Positions 26,045 to 34,472 of a stretch of 64,000 bases of DNA are shown one piece after another (the first letter of the stretch is position 1; every line of letters begins with the position of its first letter). The stretch covers positions 186,001 to 250,000 of the forward strand of contig NZ_JBEMAR010000002.1 in NCBI RefSeq assembly GCF_040274945.1. Direction: 5' to 3'. Position numbers and translations under genes: made by a program. This DNA is from Carnobacterium_B sp040274945 (GTDB taxonomy: Bacteria > Bacillota > Bacilli > Lactobacillales > Carnobacteriaceae). The notes beneath the pieces are model-generated. The model did no database searches. It saw only the letters and a program-made list of their open reading frames with translations, and was not told where the DNA came from.

Positions 26045-27427
26045 TTATTCCTTATATTGTTTAACAAATATAAATTTGCCCCGTCTAGTATCGACAACCC
26101 CTTCCTCAAGACTATATATCGTTTGACCTCTTAAAATTGTGCGTACTACTTGAGCCCCAATTTCACGACCTACATATGGACTGATTTTATTTTTATATTC
26201 TAAATCTTCTGTCTTTAATGTATACGGAGCGTTGGGTTTGATGAAAACAAAATCTGCATCTTTACCAATGGCAATTCGACCCTTTGTATTTAAGTCATAG
26301 CGATCTGCAGGATTGGTAGCAATGATATCAGCAAATTGTTTCAATGACATGCCACGCTTTTGAACCGCTTCATCATATAAAATATCCACATTATTTTGAA
26401 CTCCTGCAATACCGCCCCAAGCTTCAAAAGCATTGTTTGTATCTTTTAAATTTGGAGTACATGGAGAATGATCTGATGTAACAAAATCAATCTCTCCTGC
26501 TATTAATTTTTTCCAAATACCATTTTGGTTTTCTTTATCACGGATTGGCGGTGAACATTTTGCAATTGGTCCAATAGCATCTATCTCGGCTACATCAAAA
26601 TATAAATAATGGGTACACGTTTCACACGTCACATCTATGCCCTTTTTACGTGCACGTGTTACTTCCTCTACACCTTCTGGACAAGCAATATGACAAATGT
26701 GGATACGACAGCCTGTTTCTTTAGCAAAAAAAATGGCGCGTCTGATGGCTTCAACTTCAGTAAAAACTGGACGAGTTTTAGCATAAGCCTTTAAAGTTGT
26801 TTCACCATTTTGATAAGCAATTTCACCTAATCTATCTGTAATTGTGGCATTTTCAGCATGAATTGCTAAAACTTTACCTGTTTTAGCAATTTGTCTCATT
26901 CCTTCATAAAACGTGTAATCATCCGAATTCATGAAATCTCCTTCAATTGAACGATCTCCACAGGTTGCCATAAAACATTTATAAGCTGCAACTCCACCAT
27001 CGTGTAATTCTTGAATCCCATCGCCTAAGTTAAAAGGAACTAACCCTCCGAATGAAGCAACGTCAACTGTTAATCGATCAACACCAGCATCTAATTTTAT
27101 TTGTAATGATTTTTGATCTACAGTTGCTGGAACTTGATTTAAAGGCATCTCCATAAAAGATGTTACTCCACCTTTAGCGCTTGCTTTTGTTCCTGTTAAG
27201 TAACCTTCCCAGTCATCACGGTAACTGCCACCTGGATCTGTAATATGAACATGAGCATCTAACATGCCTGGACTTACAACCAATCCTTTAGCATCTATTA
27301 CTTCTAAGGCTTCTCCTAAGTTAGTACCTATCGCACTAATTTGACCATCTTTTACGGCTACATCCGTTTCTACCTCACCATTGTCTAAAATTACTAAACC
27401 ATTTCTTATGATCAAATCATAACTCAT
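26045..27427 (-). CDS. allB: Allantoinase
   Basis: 460 residues, cyclic amidohydrolase that opens allantoin to allantoate. Zinc ligands are visible: DAHVHITDPG (near 59-61), the carboxylated Lys in AAYKCFMATCG, HAEN, HICHIACPEG and TSDHSPC. Length and motifs match AllB rather than dihydroorotase or hydantoinase. First enzyme of the allantoin pathway. It is transcribed separately from the allC operon, about 14 kb away, with the two transporters, pucG and pucR in between. Confidence 0.94.
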   Translation of the reverse strand: MSYDLIIRNGLVILDNGEVETDVAVKDGQISAIGTNLGEALEVIDAKGLVVSPGMLDAHVHITDPGGSYRDDWEGYLTGTKASAKGGVTSFMEMPLNQVPATVDQKSLQIKLDAGVDRLTVDVASFGGLVPFNLGDGIQELHDGGVAAYKCFMATCGDRSIEGDFMNSDDYTFYEGMRQIAKTGKVLAIHAENATITDRLGEIAYQNGETTLKAYAKTRPVFTEVEAIRRAIFFAKETGCRIHICHIACPEGVEEVTRARKKGIDVTCETCTHYLYFDVAEIDAIGPIAKCSPPIRDKENQNGIWKKLIAGEIDFVTSDHSPCTPNLKDTNNAFEAWGGIAGVQNNVDILYDEAVQKRGMSLKQFADIIATNPADRYDLNTKGRIAIGKDADFVFIKPNAPYTLKTEDLEYKNKISPYVGREIGAQVVRTILRGQTIYSLEEGVVDTRRGKFIFVKQYKE

Positions 27428-27627
27428 AAATCAATTCCTCCTAATAGCTGTTCCTTATTAAATTAACGTAGTGTGTCACTTATTTAACTCACATTTAGTC
27501 ACCATTCTAATTTAAGTGTATCATGAACGACTTACTTTATCTGTCTTGCAAAATCTTTCCAATGAGCTTTTGATAAAGAGCATAGATGCCCCTACAATAT
27601 TTTTATTTTCATTTATAAATAAAAATA

Positions 27628-27656
27628 GATGTCAGTGATTTTATCCACTAACACCC
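27628..27656 (-). terminator. Terminator after the symporter gene
   Basis: GGTGTTAGTG pairs imperfectly with CACTGACATC on the minus strand, followed by T-rich sequence. It resembles the hairpin at 28981, possibly by duplication. Confidence 0.6.
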
Positions 27657-27677
27657 ATTAATAAGAAACAAGTCTTA

Positions 27678-28913
27678 CTATTCCTTTACTTTTTCTTCGT
27701 TAAATATGGAATAATCTAATTCCTTTTCGTCATAAGCAAGAATCATTGCAATTGTGGCATCTGCATCAACATTCAGTACTGTACGGAACATTCCAGAGAA
27801 CCAATCAATGCCTGCCAATAAAGCAATACTTTCTGTAGGCAAGCCTAATGAGGGTATAACTATTGCTAATGCAACAAGTCCGCCTCCTGGAACAACTACG
27901 GTCCCAAGGCAAGCTAAAGTTGAAAGAACGACTATTTGCAGCATATCCGTCAATGTAAAGTGCACTTCATAAAACTGAGCTAAAGTAATGGCGGCTAAAG
28001 ATAAATAAAGGGCTAGTCCATTACTATTTAAAGCCATTCCAAGAGGACCAACCAGTCTAGAAATTCTTTTACTAATACCCAATTTCACTTCTTGATCTTC
28101 CATTTTTGTAGGCAAGGCAATTGCTGAAGAGGTCGTCGTAAATGCAACAAGCGTCATATTTGATAATTTTTTCCATAATTTTAAAGGGTTAACTTTAACA
28201 TAAGCTGCGGTTATAATGATCCATAAAATCAGAAATACAATCGTGCCTATAGCCATCGCCGCTAAAAATTTAATTAAAGGAATAATTACAGCTATTCCAA
28301 TTGTTCCTGTTACCCATGCAAGCAAAGAAAAGATTCCTAAAGGTGCCATTACCATGATCATTTTAACAATTTGTAAGATAATAATATTAAATTGCTTAAT
28401 ACCTGTCTTTAAAATCGAAACATCCATTTTAGTAGAAACAATACTAATTGAAAGTCCAAATAAAACTGCGAACACAATTACTTGAATCATATTTGCATTT
28501 GCCATAGACTCAATAATATTTGTAGGAAAAAAACCTAAAATAATTTCACTTAAACTGCTATTACTGATTTCTACCACTGTGCCACTAAGTTGAGCTTCTA
28601 CTCCAGTTCCAGGTTGTATAATATATCCTAAAACAATACCAAGTGCAGCTGCTAAAAAAGTAGAAGCCATAAACCAAATCGCCATTTTCAATCCTAGCTT
28701 ACCTAGTCCTTTGGCATCTAAATCTCCAACTGCTTCGATTACAGCTCCCATAACCAATACTACAACAGACATTTGGATTAAATTAAGAAAAATATCTCCA
28801 AAAATTTTTATTGGTTCAATAGACGGCCCTACTGCAAGTCCAACAACTATACCTAATACCATTGCTATCATGATCTGATTTGTCATGTTCATTTTTTTTA
28901 CTATTGCCATCAT
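27678..28913 (-). CDS. Dicarboxylate/amino acid:cation symporter (DAACS)
   Basis: 411 residues with 8 helices plus re-entrant loops of the GltP/SLC1 fold. TTTSSAIALPTKMED is the family serine-rich motif, and LGTVVVPGGGLVALAIVIPSLGLP and the NVDADATIAMILA region near the C-terminus form the substrate and Na+ sites. Substrate cannot be read precisely. Location in the allantoin locus suggests a ureide acid such as allantoate, or an amino acid/dicarboxylate linked to the pathway. Two ATGs follow AGAGGTG. The second has better spacing. Confidence 0.85.
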   Translation of the reverse strand: MMAIVKKMNMTNQIMIAMVLGIVVGLAVGPSIEPIKIFGDIFLNLIQMSVVVLVMGAVIEAVGDLDAKGLGKLGLKMAIWFMASTFLAAALGIVLGYIIQPGTGVEAQLSGTVVEISNSSLSEIILGFFPTNIIESMANANMIQVIVFAVLFGLSISIVSTKMDVSILKTGIKQFNIIILQIVKMIMVMAPLGIFSLLAWVTGTIGIAVIIPLIKFLAAMAIGTIVFLILWIIITAAYVKVNPLKLWKKLSNMTLVAFTTTSSAIALPTKMEDQEVKLGISKRISRLVGPLGMALNSNGLALYLSLAAITLAQFYEVHFTLTDMLQIVVLSTLACLGTVVVPGGGLVALAIVIPSLGLPTESIALLAGIDWFSGMFRTVLNVDADATIAMILAYDEKELDYSIFNEEKVKE

Positions 28914-28953
28914 TAATCACCTCTTATATTATCCAGTAGGATGCAATTCCATT

Positions 28954-28967
28954 TGTTAGCGTTAACA
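28954..28967. promoter_or_regulatory. cre-like site at the symporter promoter
   Basis: TGTTAGCGTTAACA matches the CcpA consensus at 13 of 14 positions. It lies just downstream of a TATAAT box (28970-28975, minus strand), where CcpA binding would repress. Confidence 0.55.
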
Positions 28968-28980
28968 AAATTATACTATA

Positions 28981-29027
28981 AAACTAAAGGTGTTAGTGCA
29001 TAAATCACTAACACCTTTAGAGTTTTT
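28981..29027 (-). terminator. Terminator of the MFS transporter gene
   Basis: AAAGGTGTTAGTG and its exact complement form a 13-bp stem with a 7-nt loop and flanking A/T runs. Confidence 0.85.
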
Positions 29028-29038
29028 AAAAGAATAAG

Positions 29039-30301
29039 TTATTTTTTAATTGTACTTTGTTTTTTTGATAAATTGGCCATTAAGAATAATAACGATCCAA
29101 TAACTAATAATCCCACTGAGATATAAAATCCTAATACTTTTGAACCAGTATTATCCGAGATCAGACCTGTCAAAGCCGGAGCAACTACAGATGACATCAT
29201 TCCGAAGAAGTTAAACACTCCAAGAGTTGTTCCAATCCCTACAGATGGAGCATTTTCACCAAGCCATGAAATAATTATTGGCTCTACTGCTAATTTTCCT
29301 AAAAAACCATACATGATCAATGAAATTAGTAAAAAGGTTGAGTTTGTAGCTTGTACTGTCAGCAATAACATTCCTGCTGCTAACAACTCGAGGATTACAA
29401 TAAACTTAACTTTATGTGTCATATATTTATCTGCTAATTTACTAAAAATTAAAGCTCCTGGAATTGAAGCAAATGCAACTAATGAAGAAGAAAATCCAAT
29501 TGCTGCTCCTTCAAAACCACGTTCAGTTGCTAGAAAATTCGGTAACCAAGTAACCGTCATGTAGTAAGCATAACAAGTTGCAAAATATAAGATATATGAG
29601 AACAACATACGTGGAGCTAATAAAGTTTTTAATGATACTTTTTCTTTTGGAGCTTTTACTTTTTCTTGAACAGTGGTTTCAACTAAATATTCTTTTTCTA
29701 ATTTGCTGCTTCTAATCACAGAAGCAAATGCTATAATCATAAATACTATTAGTACAATAGAAAGATACATCATAGTCTGCCAAGGCATTTTTAACTGAAC
29801 AACTAAGTAACTGGATAAAATCATTCCTAAACCAGACCCTACTGCTGAGCCACTATTGACAATAGCTGTTGAAAAACTTTTTTTGTTTTGAGGAATATTT
29901 TGTGCAGTCAAAGAATATGCAGCTCCATAGAATGAACCTGTACCAACACCAGCCAACAAACTGCCCACATAAATCATTGTTAAACTCGATGCTTGTGCAA
30001 CAAGAAATGCTGCAATCGCAAATAAAATGAATCCTGGAATCAAAACTTTTTTCTTCCCTATTTTATCTACTAAAAAACCTGCTGGAATCTGCATTGAAAC
30101 ATATCCCATGAAATAAAAACTTGAAATAGACCCTAATGCTGTATCTGAAATATTTCCACCTAAAGATTGATTTATCTGAGGATATAAAGGTGTTAAAGCT
30201 GCACGATAGATCCAAATAGCCACCCACCCAGCACATAGTAAAATAATTATTTTCTTCCAGTACTCCATACCATTTTTAGCGGTAGTCTCCGTTTTTTCCA
30301 T
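29039..30301 (-). CDS. MFS transporter of the allantoin locus
   Basis: 420 residues from the ATG at 30301, preceded by GGAGGAG. The longer frame starts before that site. Twelve predicted helices, with the MFS loop motif GFLVDKIGKKKV after helix 2 and a central cytosolic loop rich in Lys/Glu (about 195-225). It looks like the sugar-phosphate/anion-cation symporter part of MFS. The substrate is unknown. As no NCS1-type allantoin permease is found here, this protein and the DAACS symporter are the candidates for ureide uptake. Confidence 0.82.
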   Translation of the reverse strand: MEKTETTAKNGMEYWKKIIILLCAGWVAIWIYRAALTPLYPQINQSLGGNISDTALGSISSFYFMGYVSMQIPAGFLVDKIGKKKVLIPGFILFAIAAFLVAQASSLTMIYVGSLLAGVGTGSFYGAAYSLTAQNIPQNKKSFSTAIVNSGSAVGSGLGMILSSYLVVQLKMPWQTMMYLSIVLIVFMIIAFASVIRSSKLEKEYLVETTVQEKVKAPKEKVSLKTLLAPRMLFSYILYFATCYAYYMTVTWLPNFLATERGFEGAAIGFSSSLVAFASIPGALIFSKLADKYMTHKVKFIVILELLAAGMLLLTVQATNSTFLLISLIMYGFLGKLAVEPIIISWLGENAPSVGIGTTLGVFNFFGMMSSVVAPALTGLISDNTGSKVLGFYISVGLLVIGSLLFLMANLSKKQSTIKK

Positions 30302-30413
30302 TGTAAATTCTCCTCCATTTCTTTCTAACAAAAATTCATCTATTTATTATATACAACTAATAAGTGCTATAAAAAAATAATTAACTCCCTTCTACCTTGT
30401 TTGATACCTTAAT

Positions 30414-30427
30414 TGTAAGCGTTATTA
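30414..30427. promoter_or_regulatory. cre-like site upstream of the MFS gene
   Basis: TGTAAGCGTTATTA matches the CcpA consensus at 13 of 14 positions, 113 bp before the MFS start. Confidence 0.5.
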
Positions 30428-30512
30428 CTTTTCTAATCATTGGCATTTTTCACAAAGAGATGAAGTTACTTGTGCTAACTATACAAAATGATGCCGTTTA
30501 TGATTAGTCTAA

Positions 30513-30548
30513 AAAAAACAACTATAAAATAAGTCTTATAGTTGTTTT
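30513..30548 (-). terminator. Terminator downstream of pucG and repeat B
   Basis: AAAACAACTATAA pairs with TTATAGTTGTTTT around a short loop. A pucG transcript would cross repeat copy B before reaching this hairpin. Confidence 0.75.
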
Positions 30549-30563
30549 CAAATTATTTATTAG

Positions 30564-30789
30564 GGTCTATAATTTTTAGTATTGGTAGATTTCTAAAATT
30601 GATTATACAAAATTTTTAGAGGAATAGGGGTTGCTTGTAGCCGTGTAAAGGATTCAATGCGAATTACAGAGCGTTGACGCTTTGTTTGAGGCTTGAAAGC
30701 CTGAAGATGATAAGCTTCAGGCGGTCTCATGACTCTATACAAGCAAACCCGTTCATTCCAGAAGAAATTTTAATTTGATGCACCAACAC
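30564..30789 (-). repeat. Structured intergenic repeat, copy B (inverted)
   Basis: 226-bp copy in reverse orientation relative to A, C and D. Read on the minus strand it begins GTGTTGGTGCATCAAA and ends CTAAAAATTATAGACCC. The central stem is GCCTGAAG/CTTCAGGC. A block in the second stem-loop is shorter than in the other copies. Together with copy C it encloses pucG as inverted repeats. It lies in the 3' region of pucG. Confidence 0.85.
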
Positions 30790-30847
30790 TATTTGTCATA
30801 TAACCATTTATTAGCTGTAAAATTTTTCTTTACGTTAGCACAAATAT

Positions 30848-32062
30848 TTATTTTTCTGAAAGATAAACTTCTAATGCAGCTTGTACAGCTTTTCCAGTTT
30901 GAATGTCAGCCCCATAGTATAGGAGTGTTGCTTCAAATGCACCTAGTACATGTAGAACATTTTCTCTGCGACTGCTAAATCCCATATTTCCGAATCGCCA
31001 TATCTTGCCATTTAACGGTCCAAATGAAGAGGCAATTTCTACACCAAATAATTCTAACAATGTATTTTTTACAGCCTCACCATCTATCCCATTAGGTATA
31101 AGAATTGGAGTAACAGTGGCCATTTTACTTTCAAGGTCACCGTATAATTCTAACCCCATAGCTTTTATTCCTGCTTGAATAGCTTTATCATTTAATTGGT
31201 GTCTTTCATAACCATTTTCAAGGCCTTCTTGTATCATCATACGTAATCCTTCATGTAAAGCGTAGATCATGCTTGTTGCTTCAGTATGATGATTGATCCG
31301 GTTCTCGTCCCAATAGCGTTGTAACTGGCTTAAATCAAAGTAATTACTGCTGATATGTCTGTCATTACGGAAATCTTTACTTAATCCTAATTCTTTTTGA
31401 TAACGAGCAGTCAATACTTTCTCTACACGATCATTATAGGTGATCAATGAAAGGCCAGCAGGCACTCCAACACATTTTTGTGTTCCGGCAATTGCAATAT
31501 CAATTCCCCATTCATCTACTTTTACAGGAACTCCACCATAAGTCGCAACTGTATCAACTACTAGAAAGATGCCTTCTTTTTTACAATAAGCACCAATTTG
31601 GTCTAAAGTTTGTACTTGTCCATTAGCCGTTTCACCATGAACCATGGCAACAATTTTTGGTTGATGTTTAGTAATTGCTTCAATAACATGACCTTGCTCA
31701 AACGCACTGTCCCATTCTTTTTCTACATATACAATATCTGCTTTTGCACGTTCACAAATTTCACCTAATAGATAGGCAAAACGACCGTAAGCGGGTATTA
31801 ACACTTTATCACCAGGTTCAATCAGCCCAATTAAAGCTGCTTCTAAGCCTGACCTGGAAGTTCCATCAATAGCAAAAGCTTGTTTATTTTTTGTTCCAAA
31901 AGGTACTTTAATCATTTCTCTAACTTCATTCATAATTTTCAAAAATGCTGGATCAAATTGTCCTAGAATCGGCGTACTCATCGCTTGTCTTACTCGCGGG
32001 TGTACTTCCACAGGTCCTGGGGTCATTATTGTGCGAATAGGTGTATTCAATTCATTATACAT
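30848..32062 (-). CDS. pucG: (S)-ureidoglycine--glyoxylate aminotransferase
   Basis: 404 residues from the ATG at 32062 (GGGAGG upstream; the MGGSY extension carries the site). Class V PLP aminotransferase with GPVEVHPRV at the N-terminus, the aspartate in FLVVDTVATYGGVPV and the PLP lysine in GTQKCVGVPAG (near 195). It matches the PucG/alanine-glyoxylate family. PucG moves the amino group of ureidoglycine to glyoxylate, giving oxalurate and glycine. Serine- or alanine-glyoxylate aminotransferase is the alternative, but location in an allantoin locus next to pucR favours PucG. It is flanked by inverted copies of the intergenic repeat. Confidence 0.85.
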   Translation of the reverse strand: MYNELNTPIRTIMTPGPVEVHPRVRQAMSTPILGQFDPAFLKIMNEVREMIKVPFGTKNKQAFAIDGTSRSGLEAALIGLIEPGDKVLIPAYGRFAYLLGEICERAKADIVYVEKEWDSAFEQGHVIEAITKHQPKIVAMVHGETANGQVQTLDQIGAYCKKEGIFLVVDTVATYGGVPVKVDEWGIDIAIAGTQKCVGVPAGLSLITYNDRVEKVLTARYQKELGLSKDFRNDRHISSNYFDLSQLQRYWDENRINHHTEATSMIYALHEGLRMMIQEGLENGYERHQLNDKAIQAGIKAMGLELYGDLESKMATVTPILIPNGIDGEAVKNTLLELFGVEIASSFGPLNGKIWRFGNMGFSSRRENVLHVLGAFEATLLYYGADIQTGKAVQAALEVYLSEK

Positions 32063-32100
32063 ATAACTGCCTCCCATTATTTTGTTTTTTAAATTAAATA

Positions 32101-32337
32101 GTATTGGTGATTCAAAAAATTTCTTCTGGAATGAACGGGTTTGCTTGTATAGAGCCTTGGCACCGACTGAAGCTTATCATCTTCAGTCTTTCAAGCCTCA
32201 AAAAGAACGTAATCGCTAAAGCGCTGACGCTCTTTAATTCGTATTGAATGCTTTACAGGGCTACAAACAACCCTATTCCTCCAGAAATTTCAACTCAATC
32301 TGTTTATTATTCTACCAATACTAAAAATTGTAGAACC
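32101..32337 (+). repeat. Structured intergenic repeat, copy C
   Basis: 237-bp copy lying between divergent pucG and pucR. It begins GTATTGGTGATTCAAA, similar to the matching end of copy B and unlike A and D, and ends CTAAAAATTGTAGAACC. The central stem is GACTGAAG/CTTCAGTC. Either promoter of the divergent pair must lie inside it, beside it or read through it. Confidence 0.85.
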
Positions 32338-32487
32338 AATATTTTATATTATCTCTAGACTATAATACCAAATTAGAATAAAACTTCATTGGGCAATTCA
32401 ACTAAATTTTCAAGTAACTTGTTTTTAATGCACAAATAATTGCTGTAAACGCTTCTTTCCTTTAAACTAAAAAGAAGAGGTGATTTT

Positions 32488-34125
32488 GTGACAATTATGA
32501 AAGAATTATTAGCTGTTCCCCGCTTTTCAACTTTAAAATCCTTAACGTCTATCAACCATCTTGAACACAAGGTTGACAGCATAGAAATTACAGAAACGCC
32601 TGATGTTGCATTTTACATCCCTGAGAACGCGTTTATTCTTACAACAGCCATGATTTATAAAGATAATCAGACTCAGCTTATTCCTTTAATCGATTCTCTT
32701 AAACGAGCAAATTCTGCTGGTTTAGGTATTAAAGTGGGACGCTTTATAGATAAAATTGATCAATCTGTTTTAGACTATGCAAATGAACTCAGCTTTCCAA
32801 TTATCCAAATTCCAAACACCGTTCCATTGGGTTCTCTATTGCATCAATTATTAAATTATATATGGAATACAAAAACTGAGCAACTTTCATACGCTTTGGA
32901 TATTCAAAAGCGGTTTTCCACCCTTTTAATGAATGATGCAAGTTATGCTCGTTTTATTGCAGAATTTGGTAAATTAGTTAAAACGCCTGTTATTTTGCTT
33001 GATCCATTTCGAAAAGTCGTTGCTCATTCAAAACATTTCAGTCATTCAAGTAAACCTGCCGAATATTTTGTCAATCAAATCATTCAGCGAAAACACCAGT
33101 GGAAAGCAAACGAAACAGATGTGTTTTTAATTAAAGATACCGATGATATTGAAGCTCAAATTTCTGTTTATCCTGTTCAGTCAAATAACCACTTCCCTTT
33201 TTACCTGTTAATTTTACGGCCTGAACAAATTCCGTATCCTATATCTGAATTTGCTATTGATCAGGCTTGTTTGGTTCTCTCGTTTATTATCTTTAAAAAT
33301 GAAAAAGTAGACGAATCCTTAAAAATACTAAAAAGTGATTATTTTGCTGAGTTGATTGAAACTCAACAATCAACTCAACCTAAACAAAAAGATTGGATCG
33401 ATTTGGGAAGAAAATTTGGCATGCAACGCTCTAACTACTATCAAGTTGTTTATGTTAATTGTATAAATAAAAGCGTTAGTAGCACTCCTTTTGCCTATCA
33501 AGAAGAGATGGTAAATCTTGCTGCTCAATGGTTAGATGAAACCTTACCTGCTGCTGTTAGAGATACCGTTGTTTTCCGATTAAAAAATACGACACATCTA
33601 GCTATCCTCTTTCAAAAGAAACAAGAAGAGATAGAGAGTATACTGGGGGCCACACTAAAAGACCTCAGTGAAGCACTGCCAATACAATTAGCTTTTTCAT
33701 TTGGAAGTGCACATGAAACTGTAGATAAGATTGGAAATTCTTATATTGAAGCAAAATTAGCGTATGAAGAATCTTCTACCATGGATCATCAACCTACTTT
33801 TTATTATTACCACCACCGAGGAATGATTAATTTATTTGAACGTATAGAATCCGAGGAAGTACATTACTTTTGTCAATCGATTTTAAAGGAACTGGCTTAT
33901 CCAAAAGAAGATTCGCTCATCGAATTGCGAAAAACATTGCAAGCTTATCTTGATTTTCAATGTGAAATTGCGAAAACCGCTAAAAAATTATTCATCCATC
34001 GCAATACGGTCAAATACCGTATTGATCACTGCGAAACGATCCTTGGTACTCCTATTGCTGATCCCACTACTAGTTTGAGCTTACGTTTAGCTCTTTCTCT
34101 ATCACAGAAAGATACGGAATATTAG
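32488..34125 (+). CDS. pucR: PucR family transcriptional regulator
   Basis: 545 residues from a GTG after GAGGTG. The N-terminal PucR ligand-sensing domain (about 1-125) contains PRFSTLKSLTS and YIPENAFILTT. A central GGDEF-like/GAF-like region follows. The C-terminal HTH_30 domain (about 480-540) shows the KTAKKLFIHRNTVKYRI helix-turn-helix. In Bacillus PucR activates purine/allantoin catabolism with a ureide inducer. Placed between pucG and the allC operon, it is the likely local regulator. It is bracketed by repeat copies C and D. An antisense frame of 69 codons at its 5' end is a shadow. Confidence 0.92.
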   Translation: MTIMKELLAVPRFSTLKSLTSINHLEHKVDSIEITETPDVAFYIPENAFILTTAMIYKDNQTQLIPLIDSLKRANSAGLGIKVGRFIDKIDQSVLDYANELSFPIIQIPNTVPLGSLLHQLLNYIWNTKTEQLSYALDIQKRFSTLLMNDASYARFIAEFGKLVKTPVILLDPFRKVVAHSKHFSHSSKPAEYFVNQIIQRKHQWKANETDVFLIKDTDDIEAQISVYPVQSNNHFPFYLLILRPEQIPYPISEFAIDQACLVLSFIIFKNEKVDESLKILKSDYFAELIETQQSTQPKQKDWIDLGRKFGMQRSNYYQVVYVNCINKSVSSTPFAYQEEMVNLAAQWLDETLPAAVRDTVVFRLKNTTHLAILFQKKQEEIESILGATLKDLSEALPIQLAFSFGSAHETVDKIGNSYIEAKLAYEESSTMDHQPTFYYYHHRGMINLFERIESEEVHYFCQSILKELAYPKEDSLIELRKTLQAYLDFQCEIAKTAKKLFIHRNTVKYRIDHCETILGTPIADPTTSLSLRLALSLSQKDTEY

Positions 34126-34137
34126 ACTTTAATAAAT

Positions 34138-34398
34138 GGCTCTTCATCAAATGGGGTGGATAGAATAAAACAAATTTCTTCCGGAATAGACGGTTTTGCT
34201 TGTGAAAAGCCATGGGATCGTCTGAAGCCAAGGGCATCTTCAGACTTTCAAGCCTCAAACAAAACGTAATAGCTGAAACGCTAACGTTTTGTAATTCGCA
34301 TTGAATCCTTTACATGGCTACAAGCAACCCTTATTCCTTCAGAAATAAATTCGCGTCATTAAGTTAACTTAACTATCAATACTAAAAATTATAGAACC
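34138..34398 (+). repeat. Structured intergenic repeat, copy D
   Basis: 261-bp copy starting 12 bp after the pucR stop. Outer ends match copy A (GGCTCTTCATCAAATGG and CTAAAAATTATAGAACC). The central stem is GTCTGAAG/CTTCAGAC and the second stem AAAACGT/ACGTTTT. Confidence 0.85.
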
Positions 34399-34401
34399 AA
34401 A

Positions 34402-34449
34402 TAAATAAAGAGGTGGAGACTGTTTAGTTGTCTCCACCTCTTTATTTTT
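34402..34449 (-). terminator. Terminator of the allC-allK operon
   Basis: AAATAAAGAGGTGGAGAC pairs with its complement around a 9-nt loop. It follows the carbamate kinase stop on the minus strand and can also stop pucR readthrough. Confidence 0.9.
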
Positions 34450-34472
34450 CTAACCATTTCGAGTTATCTATT

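Noticed and set aside
32373..32582. Antisense 69-codon frame at the start of pucR
   Set aside because: No ribosome site, and it overlaps the conserved pucR N-terminus. Treated as a shadow.
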